Shown: piece after piece, positions 43,116 to 52,183 of the stretch
How positions within the stretch are numbered: the stretch's first letter is position 1
How the letters are laid out: every line of letters begins with the position of its first letter
Notes under the pieces: model-generated
What the model saw: only the letters and a program-made list of their open reading frames with translations
Databases searched by the model: none
What the model was told of the DNA's origin: nothing
Position numbers and translations under genes: made by a program
Assembly (NCBI GenBank): GCA_964650965.1
Contig: CAZYYO010000003.1
Span: 1-64,000, forward strand
Reading direction: 5' to 3'
DNA: 64,000 bases
Origin: CAZYYO01 sp964650965
GTDB lineage: Bacteria > Bacillota > Clostridia > Lachnospirales > Lachnospiraceae

Positions 43116-45671
43116 ATGAAATTATCATTTCGACAAAAAGGAATTAGTAAAGAAATAAAAAAGAAAATAGAAATTCTTGCAGGAACCTTTCTTGCAGCCG
43201 TTATTTTCTTCTCAATTGTGTTAAATTATCAAGGAGAAGGAAAGGTGACAGCAATGGAAGAGCCTACGCTGCCTACAGTAACGATGGAAGCGCTGGGAAT
43301 GACAATGAATGAACTTCATGGATACGTTACCAAGATGGACGCCTGCTATATGCGTGATGCAGTGGTGCCGTTAGACAGTGACAGAAAGCTGCCGATCAAG
43401 GTCAAAACCTATGGGTATGATGTGGACAGTATCTCCTATGAAATACGCAGCATGGATACAGAACGTAAGATTGCTGAGACTCAGGTGACGGATTATGTGG
43501 AGACCAAGGATACCATTACCAAGACGCTTCAAATTGAAAATCTGGTGGAGCAGGGAGAAGAATACCTGTTTATTCTTACCATAAAGAGTGGAAGCCAATC
43601 CATTTATTATTATACGAGAATTATGCAGCCCTCGGCATGTAATGAGCAGGAATGTCTGGATTTTGCAATGGATTTCCACAATACAGCCCTTAGTGAGGAT
43701 GCCAGCAGTTTATCCTCTTATCTTGAAACATCTGCAGATGAAGATATGAACACACTGTCAAATGTAACGATTCGATCTTCTCTGTCGCAAGTGGGCTGGG
43801 CAGGATTTCAAGGAAGCCAGGTGGCTGAGCCAGTAGTGGAATTGAAGGACATTAACAGCACCTATACATCCATTGTCCTATATTACCAAATGCAGCAGAC
43901 ACAGGATAGTGGAGCTGTAACATATTATAATGTAGAAGAGTATTTTAAAGTACGGTACACAGCAGACCGTATGTATTTATTAGACTATTCCAGAAGTATG
44001 GAAGAGATTATGAACGGCAGACATATTTCCATTAATAGCAATGTGCTGGACTTGGGAATCATTGGGGCAGATTTTGAATATTTGTCTAATGAAACAGGCA
44101 CCATTGTCAGCTTTGTTCAAGCTGGGGAATTGTATGAATATAATCAGAATACAAGACAGTTAACCAGGGTATTTAGTTTTATGGGAGAAGCGGTGAATGA
44201 TACCCGGGCATATTATCCAGAGCACAACATTGTTATCTTAAATATTGATGAAAGTGGAACCATGGACTTTGTTGTATATGGATATATGAATGCAGGGGAG
44301 CATGAGGGAGAATGTGGTATCAATCTATACCATTATGATAGCGAGACAGGGCATGCAACAGAACAGGCATTTATTACCAGCACCAAATCTTACCAGATCT
44401 TAAATGCAAACTTTAGCAGTCTTTTATATGAAAACAGTGAGGACGATTTCTATATTATGGTTGGAGGAACGCTGTTAAAGGTGGATTTAGATACTCTGGC
44501 AACGCAGGAGCTCCTTACAGGTATGGCAGATGACCAGTATGCAGTGTCTAAATCAGGCAGATATATTGCATGGATTGATCAGGAGAAAATGTCAGATGAA
44601 ATTCAAATTATGGATTTGGAGACCAATACTACACGTACGATTACTGCAGAAGCGGGAGAGAAGCTGAAACCACTGGCATTTATGGATGAGGATTTTGTGT
44701 ATGGAATTGCCAGAGAAACAGATATTGCAAAAGATGCTGCGGGAACTACCATATATCCAATGTATCGGGTTTTCATTACAGATATCGGTGGTGAAGAATA
44801 TACTGTATTAAAAGAGTATCAAAAAAGTGGATACTATGTGACCGAGGTACGGCATGAGGATTATACGCTGTATCTTACCCAGGTAACAAAAGAAGGAGAT
44901 AGTTATGTGGCGGCTGCAGGAGATACCATTAAGAATAGTGCCGGTGCTAAAAATAAAGCAGTGCTTGTTGCAAAAACGATAGATTCATCCAAGGGACAGA
45001 TAACAACCGTAACCATGGCTGAGCCAGGCGAAGAAGCATTGGCCAAGCTGTCCTATAAGCTTAGTGGAATGATTACTGCAGATACGGCAAAGAACATTAG
45101 CATTAATGTATCCGATGAAGAAGATAAATATTTTGTTTATGTAGGAAGCCGGGTAATCCTTGCTACGCAGGATGTTCAACAGGCGATTAATCAGGCAGAT
45201 ACAGAGATGGGAATTGTTGTAAATAATAAGCAGCAGTATATATGGAAACGGGGAAGAAAAGCGTACCAGAATCCATTTACAGGATTATCCGTTAGCGGTC
45301 AGGATAGTGGAGCCAGCTCATCAGCACAGTGCATTAGTGCCATACTGGTACGAGAGGGAGAGAATATGGAGGTTCATACACTTCTAGAGCAAGGTGGAAC
45401 ACCACTCTCTATCCTGCAGAACACCTTAAAGGATGCAACCGTCTTAGATTTGACAGGATGTAACCTGACCCAGGTTCTCTATTATGTGAGCCAGGGTAAC
45501 CCAGTATACGCCCTAACAGATAACAACCAGGCAGTATTAATTATAGGATATGATTCTGCCAACGCAACTCTGTACAATCCAGTGACCAAATCCATCTATA
45601 AGGTAGGTCTTGTAGACGGTACAAATATGTTCAGCAATGCTGGAAATGTATTTATCAGCTACATGAAATAG
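43116..45671 (+). CDS. Large membrane-anchored extracytoplasmic protein of unknown function
   Basis: The 851-residue protein has a basic N-terminus, one membrane helix (about 20-42) and a long extracytoplasmic part. Residues about 300-650 show repeated beta-propeller-like blades (for example GRYIAWIDQEKMSDEIQIMD). The last 120 residues resemble a papain-like C39 domain, with VLYYVSQGNPVYALTD and NQAVLIIGYD, but the expected catalytic His (HAV) reads Gln and the upstream Cys position (SAQCISA) is displaced. It may bind rather than cleave a peptide. It begins 9 bases after the transporter gene, so the two form an operon. Confidence 0.6.
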   Translation: MKLSFRQKGISKEIKKKIEILAGTFLAAVIFFSIVLNYQGEGKVTAMEEPTLPTVTMEALGMTMNELHGYVTKMDACYMRDAVVPLDSDRKLPIKVKTYGYDVDSISYEIRSMDTERKIAETQVTDYVETKDTITKTLQIENLVEQGEEYLFILTIKSGSQSIYYYTRIMQPSACNEQECLDFAMDFHNTALSEDASSLSSYLETSADEDMNTLSNVTIRSSLSQVGWAGFQGSQVAEPVVELKDINSTYTSIVLYYQMQQTQDSGAVTYYNVEEYFKVRYTADRMYLLDYSRSMEEIMNGRHISINSNVLDLGIIGADFEYLSNETGTIVSFVQAGELYEYNQNTRQLTRVFSFMGEAVNDTRAYYPEHNIVILNIDESGTMDFVVYGYMNAGEHEGECGINLYHYDSETGHATEQAFITSTKSYQILNANFSSLLYENSEDDFYIMVGGTLLKVDLDTLATQELLTGMADDQYAVSKSGRYIAWIDQEKMSDEIQIMDLETNTTRTITAEAGEKLKPLAFMDEDFVYGIARETDIAKDAAGTTIYPMYRVFITDIGGEEYTVLKEYQKSGYYVTEVRHEDYTLYLTQVTKEGDSYVAAAGDTIKNSAGAKNKAVLVAKTIDSSKGQITTVTMAEPGEEALAKLSYKLSGMITADTAKNISINVSDEEDKYFVYVGSRVILATQDVQQAINQADTEMGIVVNNKQQYIWKRGRKAYQNPFTGLSVSGQDSGASSSAQCISAILVREGENMEVHTLLEQGGTPLSILQNTLKDATVLDLTGCNLTQVLYYVSQGNPVYALTDNNQAVLIIGYDSANATLYNPVTKSIYKVGLVDGTNMFSNAGNVFISYMK

Positions 45672-45720
45672 AAAAACCCAGCGGGCTTCAAGAAATAGTC
45701 TTGAAGCCCGCTGGGTTTTT
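45672..45720. terminator. Strong bidirectional terminator
   Basis: A perfect 22-base-pair stem (45672-45693 with 45699-45720) around the 5-base loop AATAG has A5 at one end and T5 at the other. It therefore works for the gene ending at 45671 and for the convergent PRPP synthetase gene ending at 45733. Confidence 0.95.
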
Positions 45721-45732
45721 CGGCGGCTTACC

Positions 45733-46920
45733 CTACTGCTCTTTCTGTGCAGCCTTATACTTACTAACCAGACGTTCAATCCGGTCATAAGGATCTAACA
45801 GACTGCTAATGGAGCAATCATGATTTAGCGTATCAACAATATAAGCAATATACTTGCTCATATCACAATTAATATAATAATCTCTGCTTAACAACTCCGG
45901 TGTTTGATAAGTCAGATTGGTGGTAACGACACGATAAATAATTCCGTCTGCAACAGCTTTGTCGAATTTATCCAGACCGCTGGTAAATAATCCAAAGGTG
46001 GCAACAACAAATATACGATTTGCTTTTCTCTTCTTTAATTCTGTAGCAACATCAATCATGCTTTCGCCAGAAGAAATCATATCATCTACAATAATAACGT
46101 CCTTGCCTTCTACAGAAGTACCCAGAAACTCATGAGCAACAATAGGATTACGACCGTCCACAATGGTGCTGTAATCTCTTCTCTTGTAGAACATACCCAT
46201 ATCCACACCTAAAACACCGGCCATATAAACAGCACGACTGGTGCCACCTTCGTCTGGGCTGATGATCATCAGGTGATCATTATCAATATGCAGATCCTTT
46301 ACATGCTTGCAGATATGCTTGATAAACTGATAAGCAGGCTGAACGGTTTCAAAGCCATGAAGGGGAATGGCGTTTTGAACACGAGGATCGTGGGCATCAA
46401 AGGTAATGATGTTGTCTACACCCATAGACATTAATTCCTGTAATGCAATGGCACAGTCCAAAGATTCTCTGGAAGAGCGCTTGTGCTGACGGCTTTCATA
46501 TAAGAATGGAATAATAACGGTAATCCGTTTTGCCTTTCCTCCCACAGCAGCAATAATACGCTTTAAGTCAGCATAGTGATCATCTGGTGACATGTGATTT
46601 GTATGACCACAGAGAGAGTAGGTGAGACTGTAGTTGGTAACATCTACCATAATATACAGATCCAAACCACGGACAGATTGCAGGATGGTTCCCTTGGCTT
46701 CTCCTGAACCAAATCTAGGTACCGCAGATTTGATTAAGTAGGAATCACTCATGTAGCCAGCTAAAGTGATTTTGTCCAGGTGATCATTGTTACGGTCAGC
46801 TCTCCAGGATACCAGATAGTTATTTACCTTTTCTCCTAATTCTTTGCAGCTCTCAAGTGGGATAACCCCCAAGGAACCTACAGGTGCAGCAGTTTCTAAC
46901 AGTCTTTCATCGTTTGGCAT
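45733..46920 (-). CDS. prs: Ribose-phosphate pyrophosphokinase (PRPP synthetase), long form
   Basis: A 395-residue protein, about 80 residues longer than the standard enzyme, with the PRPP-binding loop VIIVDDMISSGESMID and the DAHDPRVQNAIPL and KRSSRESLDCAIAL segments that correspond to the catalytic flexible loop and ATP region. It makes PRPP from ribose 5-phosphate and ATP for nucleotide synthesis. The start at 46920 is chosen because GGAGGAG lies 8 bases upstream, although the frame stays open to 46989. It is the last gene after dnaD and the dnaI-like gene. Confidence 0.85.
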   Translation of the reverse strand: MPNDERLLETAAPVGSLGVIPLESCKELGEKVNNYLVSWRADRNNDHLDKITLAGYMSDSYLIKSAVPRFGSGEAKGTILQSVRGLDLYIMVDVTNYSLTYSLCGHTNHMSPDDHYADLKRIIAAVGGKAKRITVIIPFLYESRQHKRSSRESLDCAIALQELMSMGVDNIITFDAHDPRVQNAIPLHGFETVQPAYQFIKHICKHVKDLHIDNDHLMIISPDEGGTSRAVYMAGVLGVDMGMFYKRRDYSTIVDGRNPIVAHEFLGTSVEGKDVIIVDDMISSGESMIDVATELKKRKANRIFVVATFGLFTSGLDKFDKAVADGIIYRVVTTNLTYQTPELLSRDYYINCDMSKYIAYIVDTLNHDCSISSLLDPYDRIERLVSKYKAAQKEQ

Positions 46921-46942
46921 GAAATTCTCCTCCATAGAATAA

Positions 46943-47932
46943 TTATTTATTGTTTTTAAATTTTTTGGCGATGCGGATATCATCTCCAAAAAGTTTTATT
47001 AACTTGTAATTACTGGTAATTCTGGAAAAAGTTCTTTCGGAATATATTTCCGCAATTTGTTTTAAGGATAAATTGGTAGAGACGATAGTGGATCGTCCTC
47101 GAAGTAATCGCTCATTTAGACATTGAAAGAGCTGGGAGGTAGTAAAAGAATTAGCAAATTCTGTTCCCAGGTCATCAATAATCAATAAATCACAATTGAA
47201 AATATTTTCATTTGCCTCTAGGGCATCCTCATTTTTATCAAAGACATTCTTTTCAAAAATATCGAATAATTGGAAGGCTGTAAAATAGATGACAGAATAA
47301 CTTTCATCTAATAAAGCCTTGGCGATGCAGTTGGATAAAAAGGTTTTACCAGTGCCGGTGTCGCCATACAAAAATAGATTACCACCTTTTTCTCCAAAAT
47401 TGTGAACAAAAGATTTTGCATCTGCTACCGCTCTTTGGGCATTTTCCAAAGAAGTACGCCCGGTGACCGAATCGGTTACTTTAGAAGAATAATATTCATA
47501 GGAAAATGTGGAAAAGTTCTCCTTTTGCAAAATATCTGCAATATTTGATTGGGTATATACCATATTAATGGCTGCCTGCTTAAAGCAATGACAACGCTTT
47601 CCATTGATATAACCTGTGTCATGGCAATCTGGGCAGCTATAGTCTGGCTCCAAATAATCCAGAGCGTATCCACCATCCGTAAGAAGCTGTTCTTTCTGTT
47701 GAAGAAGCCGGTGCAAATCATTCTTTAAGGCTTCGGCTCTTGTGACATCTCCGGTAAGCTGGCTTCGAACAGAGGCTACAGAAACAGAGGCAATCTGATC
47801 ATCAATGGATTTTAGCTGGGGAAGGGAATGGTAAACCTCTTCCTTTCGTTGTTCTGTCAGAAATTGATTGCGAAACTGTTTATCATTATACGTACGCATC
47901 AAGGCATCGTACTGGGAATTTGTTAAGGCCAT
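46943..47932 (-). CDS. DnaC/DnaI-like helicase-loader ATPase
   Basis: The 329-residue AAA+ protein has an N-terminal helical region, a Cys-rich CPDCHDTGYINGKRCHC zinc-type motif (about 95-111), Walker A GDTGTGKTF (about 189-197), Walker B LLIIDDLGTE and an arginine-finger region STIVSTN. DnaI proteins load the replicative helicase and carry such an N-terminal zinc-binding domain. It follows the dnaD-domain gene by 30 bases, so both act in replication initiation or restart. Confidence 0.88.
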   Translation of the reverse strand: MALTNSQYDALMRTYNDKQFRNQFLTEQRKEEVYHSLPQLKSIDDQIASVSVASVRSQLTGDVTRAEALKNDLHRLLQQKEQLLTDGGYALDYLEPDYSCPDCHDTGYINGKRCHCFKQAAINMVYTQSNIADILQKENFSTFSYEYYSSKVTDSVTGRTSLENAQRAVADAKSFVHNFGEKGGNLFLYGDTGTGKTFLSNCIAKALLDESYSVIYFTAFQLFDIFEKNVFDKNEDALEANENIFNCDLLIIDDLGTEFANSFTTSQLFQCLNERLLRGRSTIVSTNLSLKQIAEIYSERTFSRITSNYKLIKLFGDDIRIAKKFKNNK

Positions 47933-47962
47933 ATCATATCCTTTCTAGTATCATTGCAAGTT

Positions 47963-48985
47963 TTATTTCAGCAATTTGGTTTCCAAATCCTCGTAATCAT
48001 TGTTCCGCTGGGTAAAATTAATAAAGCGATTATTTCCACTAGGAATCTTTTTTGTGGATTTGTTCGAGGCACTTCTTGCCTGATCCATTTTAGCAATATC
48101 TTCTAAATGATGAATGGAGGCCTTGTGCCAATTGGTAAGGATACTGTCTGTATATTCAAAGGATGGTTTTTGAATCGATAGAATGGTACGTTTACATGCT
48201 TCCGTAATAATATCTAAAGCAAAACCATACTCGTTGGTCCATTTTTCTATGTAATCTGTTTCTGTTTCAATTAAATTTCGTCCGGAAATACCAAGAGCTT
48301 TCATTACGCCATAATAGGCTTGACTGTGGATGCTTGCAGCTTTTTTTGCATCTTCTACCGTGCGGACATTGCTGTCGGCCCAACCAATCGCAACCTTCTC
48401 CATGTAACGAATATTTTTGTGTCCCTTTTCAATACAGTATTCCACAAGATATTCAATTAAATCCGTAGAAAAATGCATTTGATCGTACCAGTAGAGAATC
48501 ATATTGGTGTCGCTCATGCTTAAGGGACGACCCAGATATGTCTGGGTAATAAACAGCAATTCTTTGATGTCTTCGTTTTCTTTGAATTTTGCCAACTCGT
48601 CTGCAGAGTATTCTCCATGCTTGTCCAGTGGAATCACGGTAGTGATTGGAGCTGACAAATCTGTGTTGGCAGTATCTTTATCTGCAGAAACAGAGTCTAC
48701 GACACAGATTCCGGTCAGATGCCTGTTCTGATCATATTCCAGGTGAAGGAGATGAAGCTTTTCCCAATATTTTAGGGCGCGCTGAATGTCCTTCTCTGTA
48801 TGATCCAGCACATCAGCCATTGCGGAAAGAGAAAAATCCCGATCCTCCTGTCCCAGACAGCGAAGAAGATATAAGTAAATCTTCACATACTCGCCGTTAG
48901 CATCCTTCATATATTCATCTATAAATGCATTGGAAACACAAGTAACCTGTTTCACGTTACTTGTATGCAATGAAATATTTGCCAT
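47963..48985 (-). CDS. DnaD domain protein
   Basis: The 340-residue protein has an N-terminal winged-helix-like part (about 20-110) and a C-terminal DnaD/DnaB-II domain with DTNMILYWYDQMHFSTDLIEYLVEYC and the YIEKWTNEYGF, then NWHKASIHHLEDI pattern that ends such domains. These proteins help load the helicase loader at the origin. A promoter with an extended -10 box lies at 49017-49022, and a cluster of DnaA boxes lies further upstream. Confidence 0.88.
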   Translation of the reverse strand: MANISLHTSNVKQVTCVSNAFIDEYMKDANGEYVKIYLYLLRCLGQEDRDFSLSAMADVLDHTEKDIQRALKYWEKLHLLHLEYDQNRHLTGICVVDSVSADKDTANTDLSAPITTVIPLDKHGEYSADELAKFKENEDIKELLFITQTYLGRPLSMSDTNMILYWYDQMHFSTDLIEYLVEYCIEKGHKNIRYMEKVAIGWADSNVRTVEDAKKAASIHSQAYYGVMKALGISGRNLIETETDYIEKWTNEYGFALDIITEACKRTILSIQKPSFEYTDSILTNWHKASIHHLEDIAKMDQARSASNKSTKKIPSGNNRFINFTQRNNDYEDLETKLLK

Positions 48986-49016
48986 TTAAAAATCCCTCTT
49001 TTCTTAACCTGAAGAG

Positions 49017-49022
49017 ATTATA
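49017..49022 (-). promoter_or_regulatory. Extended -10 box of the dnaD operon
   Basis: On the minus strand the sequence reads TGCTATAAT, an extended -10 element, 32 bases upstream of the dnaD start codon. The -35 region (TTCTCA) is weak, which fits an extended -10 promoter or one helped by an activator. Confidence 0.6.
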
Positions 49023-49091
49023 GCATATGAAAATAAGATTGAGAAGGAATTTTTTACCGCAAACCCTTGATATTAAAGGGGTTAGACAAAT

Positions 49092-49195
49092 TGTGGATAG
49101 TGTGGATAAGTGCCATAAAAGCCTAAAAATCGTCAAAAAAAATCCACAATTCACTGAGAATAAATCAACAATGAAATTGTGGATAATGTGGATAA
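49092..49195. promoter_or_regulatory. Cluster of four DnaA boxes in two tandem pairs
   Basis: TGTGGATAG and TGTGGATAA abut at 49092-49109, and two perfect TGTGGATAA boxes abut at 49178-49195. TTATCCACA is the consensus DnaA box, read on the minus strand. Each pair is spaced exactly 9 bases, the pairs are 86 bases apart, and a partial box in the other direction (ATCCACA) starts at 49142. The last box ends at the base next to the murC stop. Confidence 0.8.
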
Positions 49196-50575
49196 CTAAC
49201 TGTTTAACAGTTTTTCACCAATGTCTACCACATTTCCGGCGCCCATAGTTATCAACAGGTCACCGTTCATACAATTTTTTTTCAAATAGGTTTCGATTTC
49301 CTCAAAATTGGGGTAATAATAGCATTCACAGCCCAGGGCATCCAAATCTTTTTTAATATCCATAGAGCTTACCCCATAAATATCCTGCTCTCTGGCTGCA
49401 TAAATATCGGCAAGAACTACAATATCTGCTGCAGATAAAGCTTTGGCAAATTCTGGAAGAAAAGCCTTCGTTCTGGTATAGGTGTGAGGCTGAAATACAC
49501 AGATAATCCGTTTATGTGGGTAGTTATGTGCTGCGGCTAAGGATGCAGCAATTTCCGTAGGGTGGTGTGCATAGTCATCAATTACCGTAGCACCCTGGAA
49601 GGTTCCCTTATATTGGAATCGACGGTCAGCACCACCAAAGGCCAGCAGACCTTTTTGTATCTGCTCATAGGGAATATTCATTTCACGACACAATGCGATA
49701 GCAGATAAAGCATTTCCTACATTATGTCTTCCAGGAACATGTAAGGTTACTACAGGCAGCGCCTGCCCGCAAAAGCATGGAGTAAAGCTGGCACAGCCGG
49801 TTTCGTTGTAAGTAATATCCATAGGATAGTAATCATTGGACGTGTCAAATCCAAAGGTAATAATTTTACAGGTGATTTCTCTGGTAAGGTCTGTAACCTG
49901 TTCGATATCTCCATTGATAATCAGTGCCCCGTCGCTTGCTGTATTTCCGGCAAATTGATGAAAGGAATTGCGAATATCATTTAAATCTTTGAAAAAATCT
50001 AAGTGCTCTGCTTCTACATTAAGAATCACACTATAGCGTGGAAAGAAATGTAGGAAGCTGTTGGTATATTCACAAGCCTCTGTAATAAATAAATCAGAAT
50101 CACCCACGTGAACATTGCTTCCAATGGCCTTTAGAATTCCACCTACAGAAATGGTGGGGTCCTCTGTACCTGCAAGAAGAATTTGACTAATCATTGAGGT
50201 GGTAGTGGTCTTACCATGGGTACCGCTGACTGCAATAGAGCGGCGATAGTTATCCATAATCTGACCCAGAAGTTCCGCCCGTGTCAGCATAGGAATGCCC
50301 ATGGATTTCACTTGAACAAATTCAGGGTTATCTGGATGGATTGCAGCAGTATATACTACCAGCTGAATCCTGTCATTAATATTAGAAGCCTGCTGTGGAT
50401 AAGAAATATTAGCACCCATTGCAGATAGGTGATGCGTTAACGTGGATTCTTTGTTATCTGAACCGGATATTGCAAAACCTTCCCGAAGTAAAATTTCGGC
50501 AAGACCGCTCATACTAATTCCACCAATTCCAATAAAATGAATGTGCATGGGTTGTTTAAAATTAATTTTGTACAT
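49196..50575 (-). CDS. murC: UDP-N-acetylmuramate--L-alanine ligase
   Basis: The 459-residue protein has the N-terminal Rossmann motif HFIGIGGISMSGLAEIL, the ATP-binding VSGTHGKTTTTSM (about 108-120), ADRRFQYKG and the DDYAHHPTEI segment, all standard in MurC. It adds L-alanine to UDP-MurNAc in the cytoplasm. The length is normal for the family. It stands alone, upstream of the DnaA-box cluster and the dnaD operon, and is divergent from glgC. Confidence 0.96.
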   Translation of the reverse strand: MYKINFKQPMHIHFIGIGGISMSGLAEILLREGFAISGSDNKESTLTHHLSAMGANISYPQQASNINDRIQLVVYTAAIHPDNPEFVQVKSMGIPMLTRAELLGQIMDNYRRSIAVSGTHGKTTTTSMISQILLAGTEDPTISVGGILKAIGSNVHVGDSDLFITEACEYTNSFLHFFPRYSVILNVEAEHLDFFKDLNDIRNSFHQFAGNTASDGALIINGDIEQVTDLTREITCKIITFGFDTSNDYYPMDITYNETGCASFTPCFCGQALPVVTLHVPGRHNVGNALSAIALCREMNIPYEQIQKGLLAFGGADRRFQYKGTFQGATVIDDYAHHPTEIAASLAAAHNYPHKRIICVFQPHTYTRTKAFLPEFAKALSAADIVVLADIYAAREQDIYGVSSMDIKKDLDALGCECYYYPNFEEIETYLKKNCMNGDLLITMGAGNVVDIGEKLLNS

Positions 50576-50768
50576 GTATTTTACCTGTCCAATCTGAATA
50601 TTTTAATAAAAAGTATTTTCTTTTTCTATTATATCTGTTCTATTGGATTTTGCAATTCTAAGATGTGACGGATTCCTGGTGGAAAATCACGAAAACAGCC
50701 ACAATCAATCAAAATTGTACAAAATGTTCAAAGGTTTCGACAAAATTAAAAGAATTTTATGAAAATTA

Positions 50769-50798
50769 TTGCAGAGAAATCTGTCAATATGATATACT
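50769..50798 (+). promoter_or_regulatory. glgC promoter
   Basis: TTGCAG (50769-50774) and TATACT (50793-50798) are 18 bases apart. The 333-base region between murC and glgC holds this promoter and a leader of about 105 bases with a weak hairpin (CCTGT with ACAGG near 50855-50875). I see nothing else clear in it. Confidence 0.55.
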
Positions 50799-50908
50799 TT
50801 ATCCAGATAAAGATATATGTAGAACAAGTTACATATAATTTATGTAGAGCGAGTCCTGTGATAGACATAACAGGGGGAGTTACGAAAGACGTGAGTGAGG
50901 TGACAGGT

Positions 50909-52183
50909 ATGGTAAGAAAGGAAATGATAGCCATGTTGTTGGCTGGAGGTCAGGGCAGCAGGCTAGGAGTGTTGACCTCGGATGTTGCAAAACCTGCAGT
51001 ATCCTTTGGGGGAAAGTATCGAATTATTGATTTTCCGCTGAGCAATTGTATTAATTCAGGGATTGATACGGTGGGAGTATTAACCCAGTATCAGCCCTTG
51101 GTGTTAAATACACATATTGGAATTGGAATTCCATGGGATTTAGACCGCAACAATGGCGGGGTGACAGTATTACCACCATATGAGAAGAGCGACACCAGTG
51201 AATGGTATTCAGGAACGGCAAACGCAATCTATCAAAATATGAGATATATGGAGAATTATGATCCAGAATACGTATTGATTCTGTCAGGAGATCATATTTA
51301 TAAGATGGATTATGAGGCTATGTTGGACTTCCACAAGCAGAATCATGCGGATGTTACAATAGCAGCACTTCCAGTACCATTAGAGGAGGCTAGTCGATTT
51401 GGTATTGTAGTAACGGATGAAGAGAAACAGATTGTGGAATTTGAAGAGAAACCAGAGCATCCTAGAAGTAATCTGGCATCTATGGGAATCTATATTTTTA
51501 GCTGGAAGGTGCTGAAGGAAGCACTTCTTGCTATGAAAGATCAAAGCAATTGTGATTTTGGTAAGCATATTATTCCTTACTGCCATGATAAACAGCAGCG
51601 ATTATTTGCATATGAGTTCAATGGCTACTGGAAGGATGTTGGTACTTTAGGATCGTATTGGGAAGCTAATATGGAACTGATTGACCTTATACCGGAATTT
51701 AATTTGTATGAGGAATTTTGGAAGATTTACACCAAGCAGGATATGATTGAACCTCAGTTTATCGGGGCAGATGCACAGATTGACAAATCTATTATTGGTG
51801 CAGGTGCACAAATCGATGGCGAGGTACATAATTCCGTACTAAGTGCAGGTGTTGTGGTGGAAGAAGGTGCCATTGTCCGCAATTCCATTATTATGAAGAA
51901 CACCAGAATTGCTAAGGGAACCGTAATAGATAAGGCAATTATTGCTGAGAACTGCACCGTAGGAAGTGATACTCAAATCGGTGTTGGGGAAGAAGCAGAA
52001 AGCAAGCTGAATGCAAGTATTTATTCCTTTGGACTGGTAGTTGTTGGGGAGAACTCAGAGATTCCATCCAATGTAAAAATCGGTAAAAATACAGCGATTA
52101 AGGGCGTGACAGTAGCTGCAGATTATCCAGGCGGCACATTAGAGTCAGGCGGATATATCATTAAGGCAGGTGAAAAACAATGA
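50909..52183 (+). CDS. glgC: Glucose-1-phosphate adenylyltransferase
   Basis: The 424-residue protein begins with MVRKEMIAMLLAGGQGSRLG, the nucleotide-binding signature, followed by PAVSFGGKYRIIDFPLSNC, SGDHIYKMDY and a left-handed beta-helix C-terminus. It makes ADP-glucose for glycogen storage. The ATG at 50909 matches the family start and follows GAGGTG by 6 bases. The frame is open for 50 more codons upstream, but that part holds promoter sequence. It overlaps glgD by 4 bases. Confidence 0.95.
   Translation: MVRKEMIAMLLAGGQGSRLGVLTSDVAKPAVSFGGKYRIIDFPLSNCINSGIDTVGVLTQYQPLVLNTHIGIGIPWDLDRNNGGVTVLPPYEKSDTSEWYSGTANAIYQNMRYMENYDPEYVLILSGDHIYKMDYEAMLDFHKQNHADVTIAALPVPLEEASRFGIVVTDEEKQIVEFEEKPEHPRSNLASMGIYIFSWKVLKEALLAMKDQSNCDFGKHIIPYCHDKQQRLFAYEFNGYWKDVGTLGSYWEANMELIDLIPEFNLYEEFWKIYTKQDMIEPQFIGADAQIDKSIIGAGAQIDGEVHNSVLSAGVVVEEGAIVRNSIIMKNTRIAKGTVIDKAIIAENCTVGSDTQIGVGEEAESKLNASIYSFGLVVVGENSEIPSNVKIGKNTAIKGVTVAADYPGGTLESGGYIIKAGEKQ

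Noticed and set aside
46921..46989. Extended N-terminus for PRPP synthetase
   Set aside because: The extension would overlap the dnaI-like gene, and the ribosome binding site GGAGGAG fits the inner start.
50759..50908. Extended N-terminus for GlgC
   Set aside because: The extra 50 codons contain the promoter and leader, and the family starts at the MVRKEMIAMLLAGG segment.
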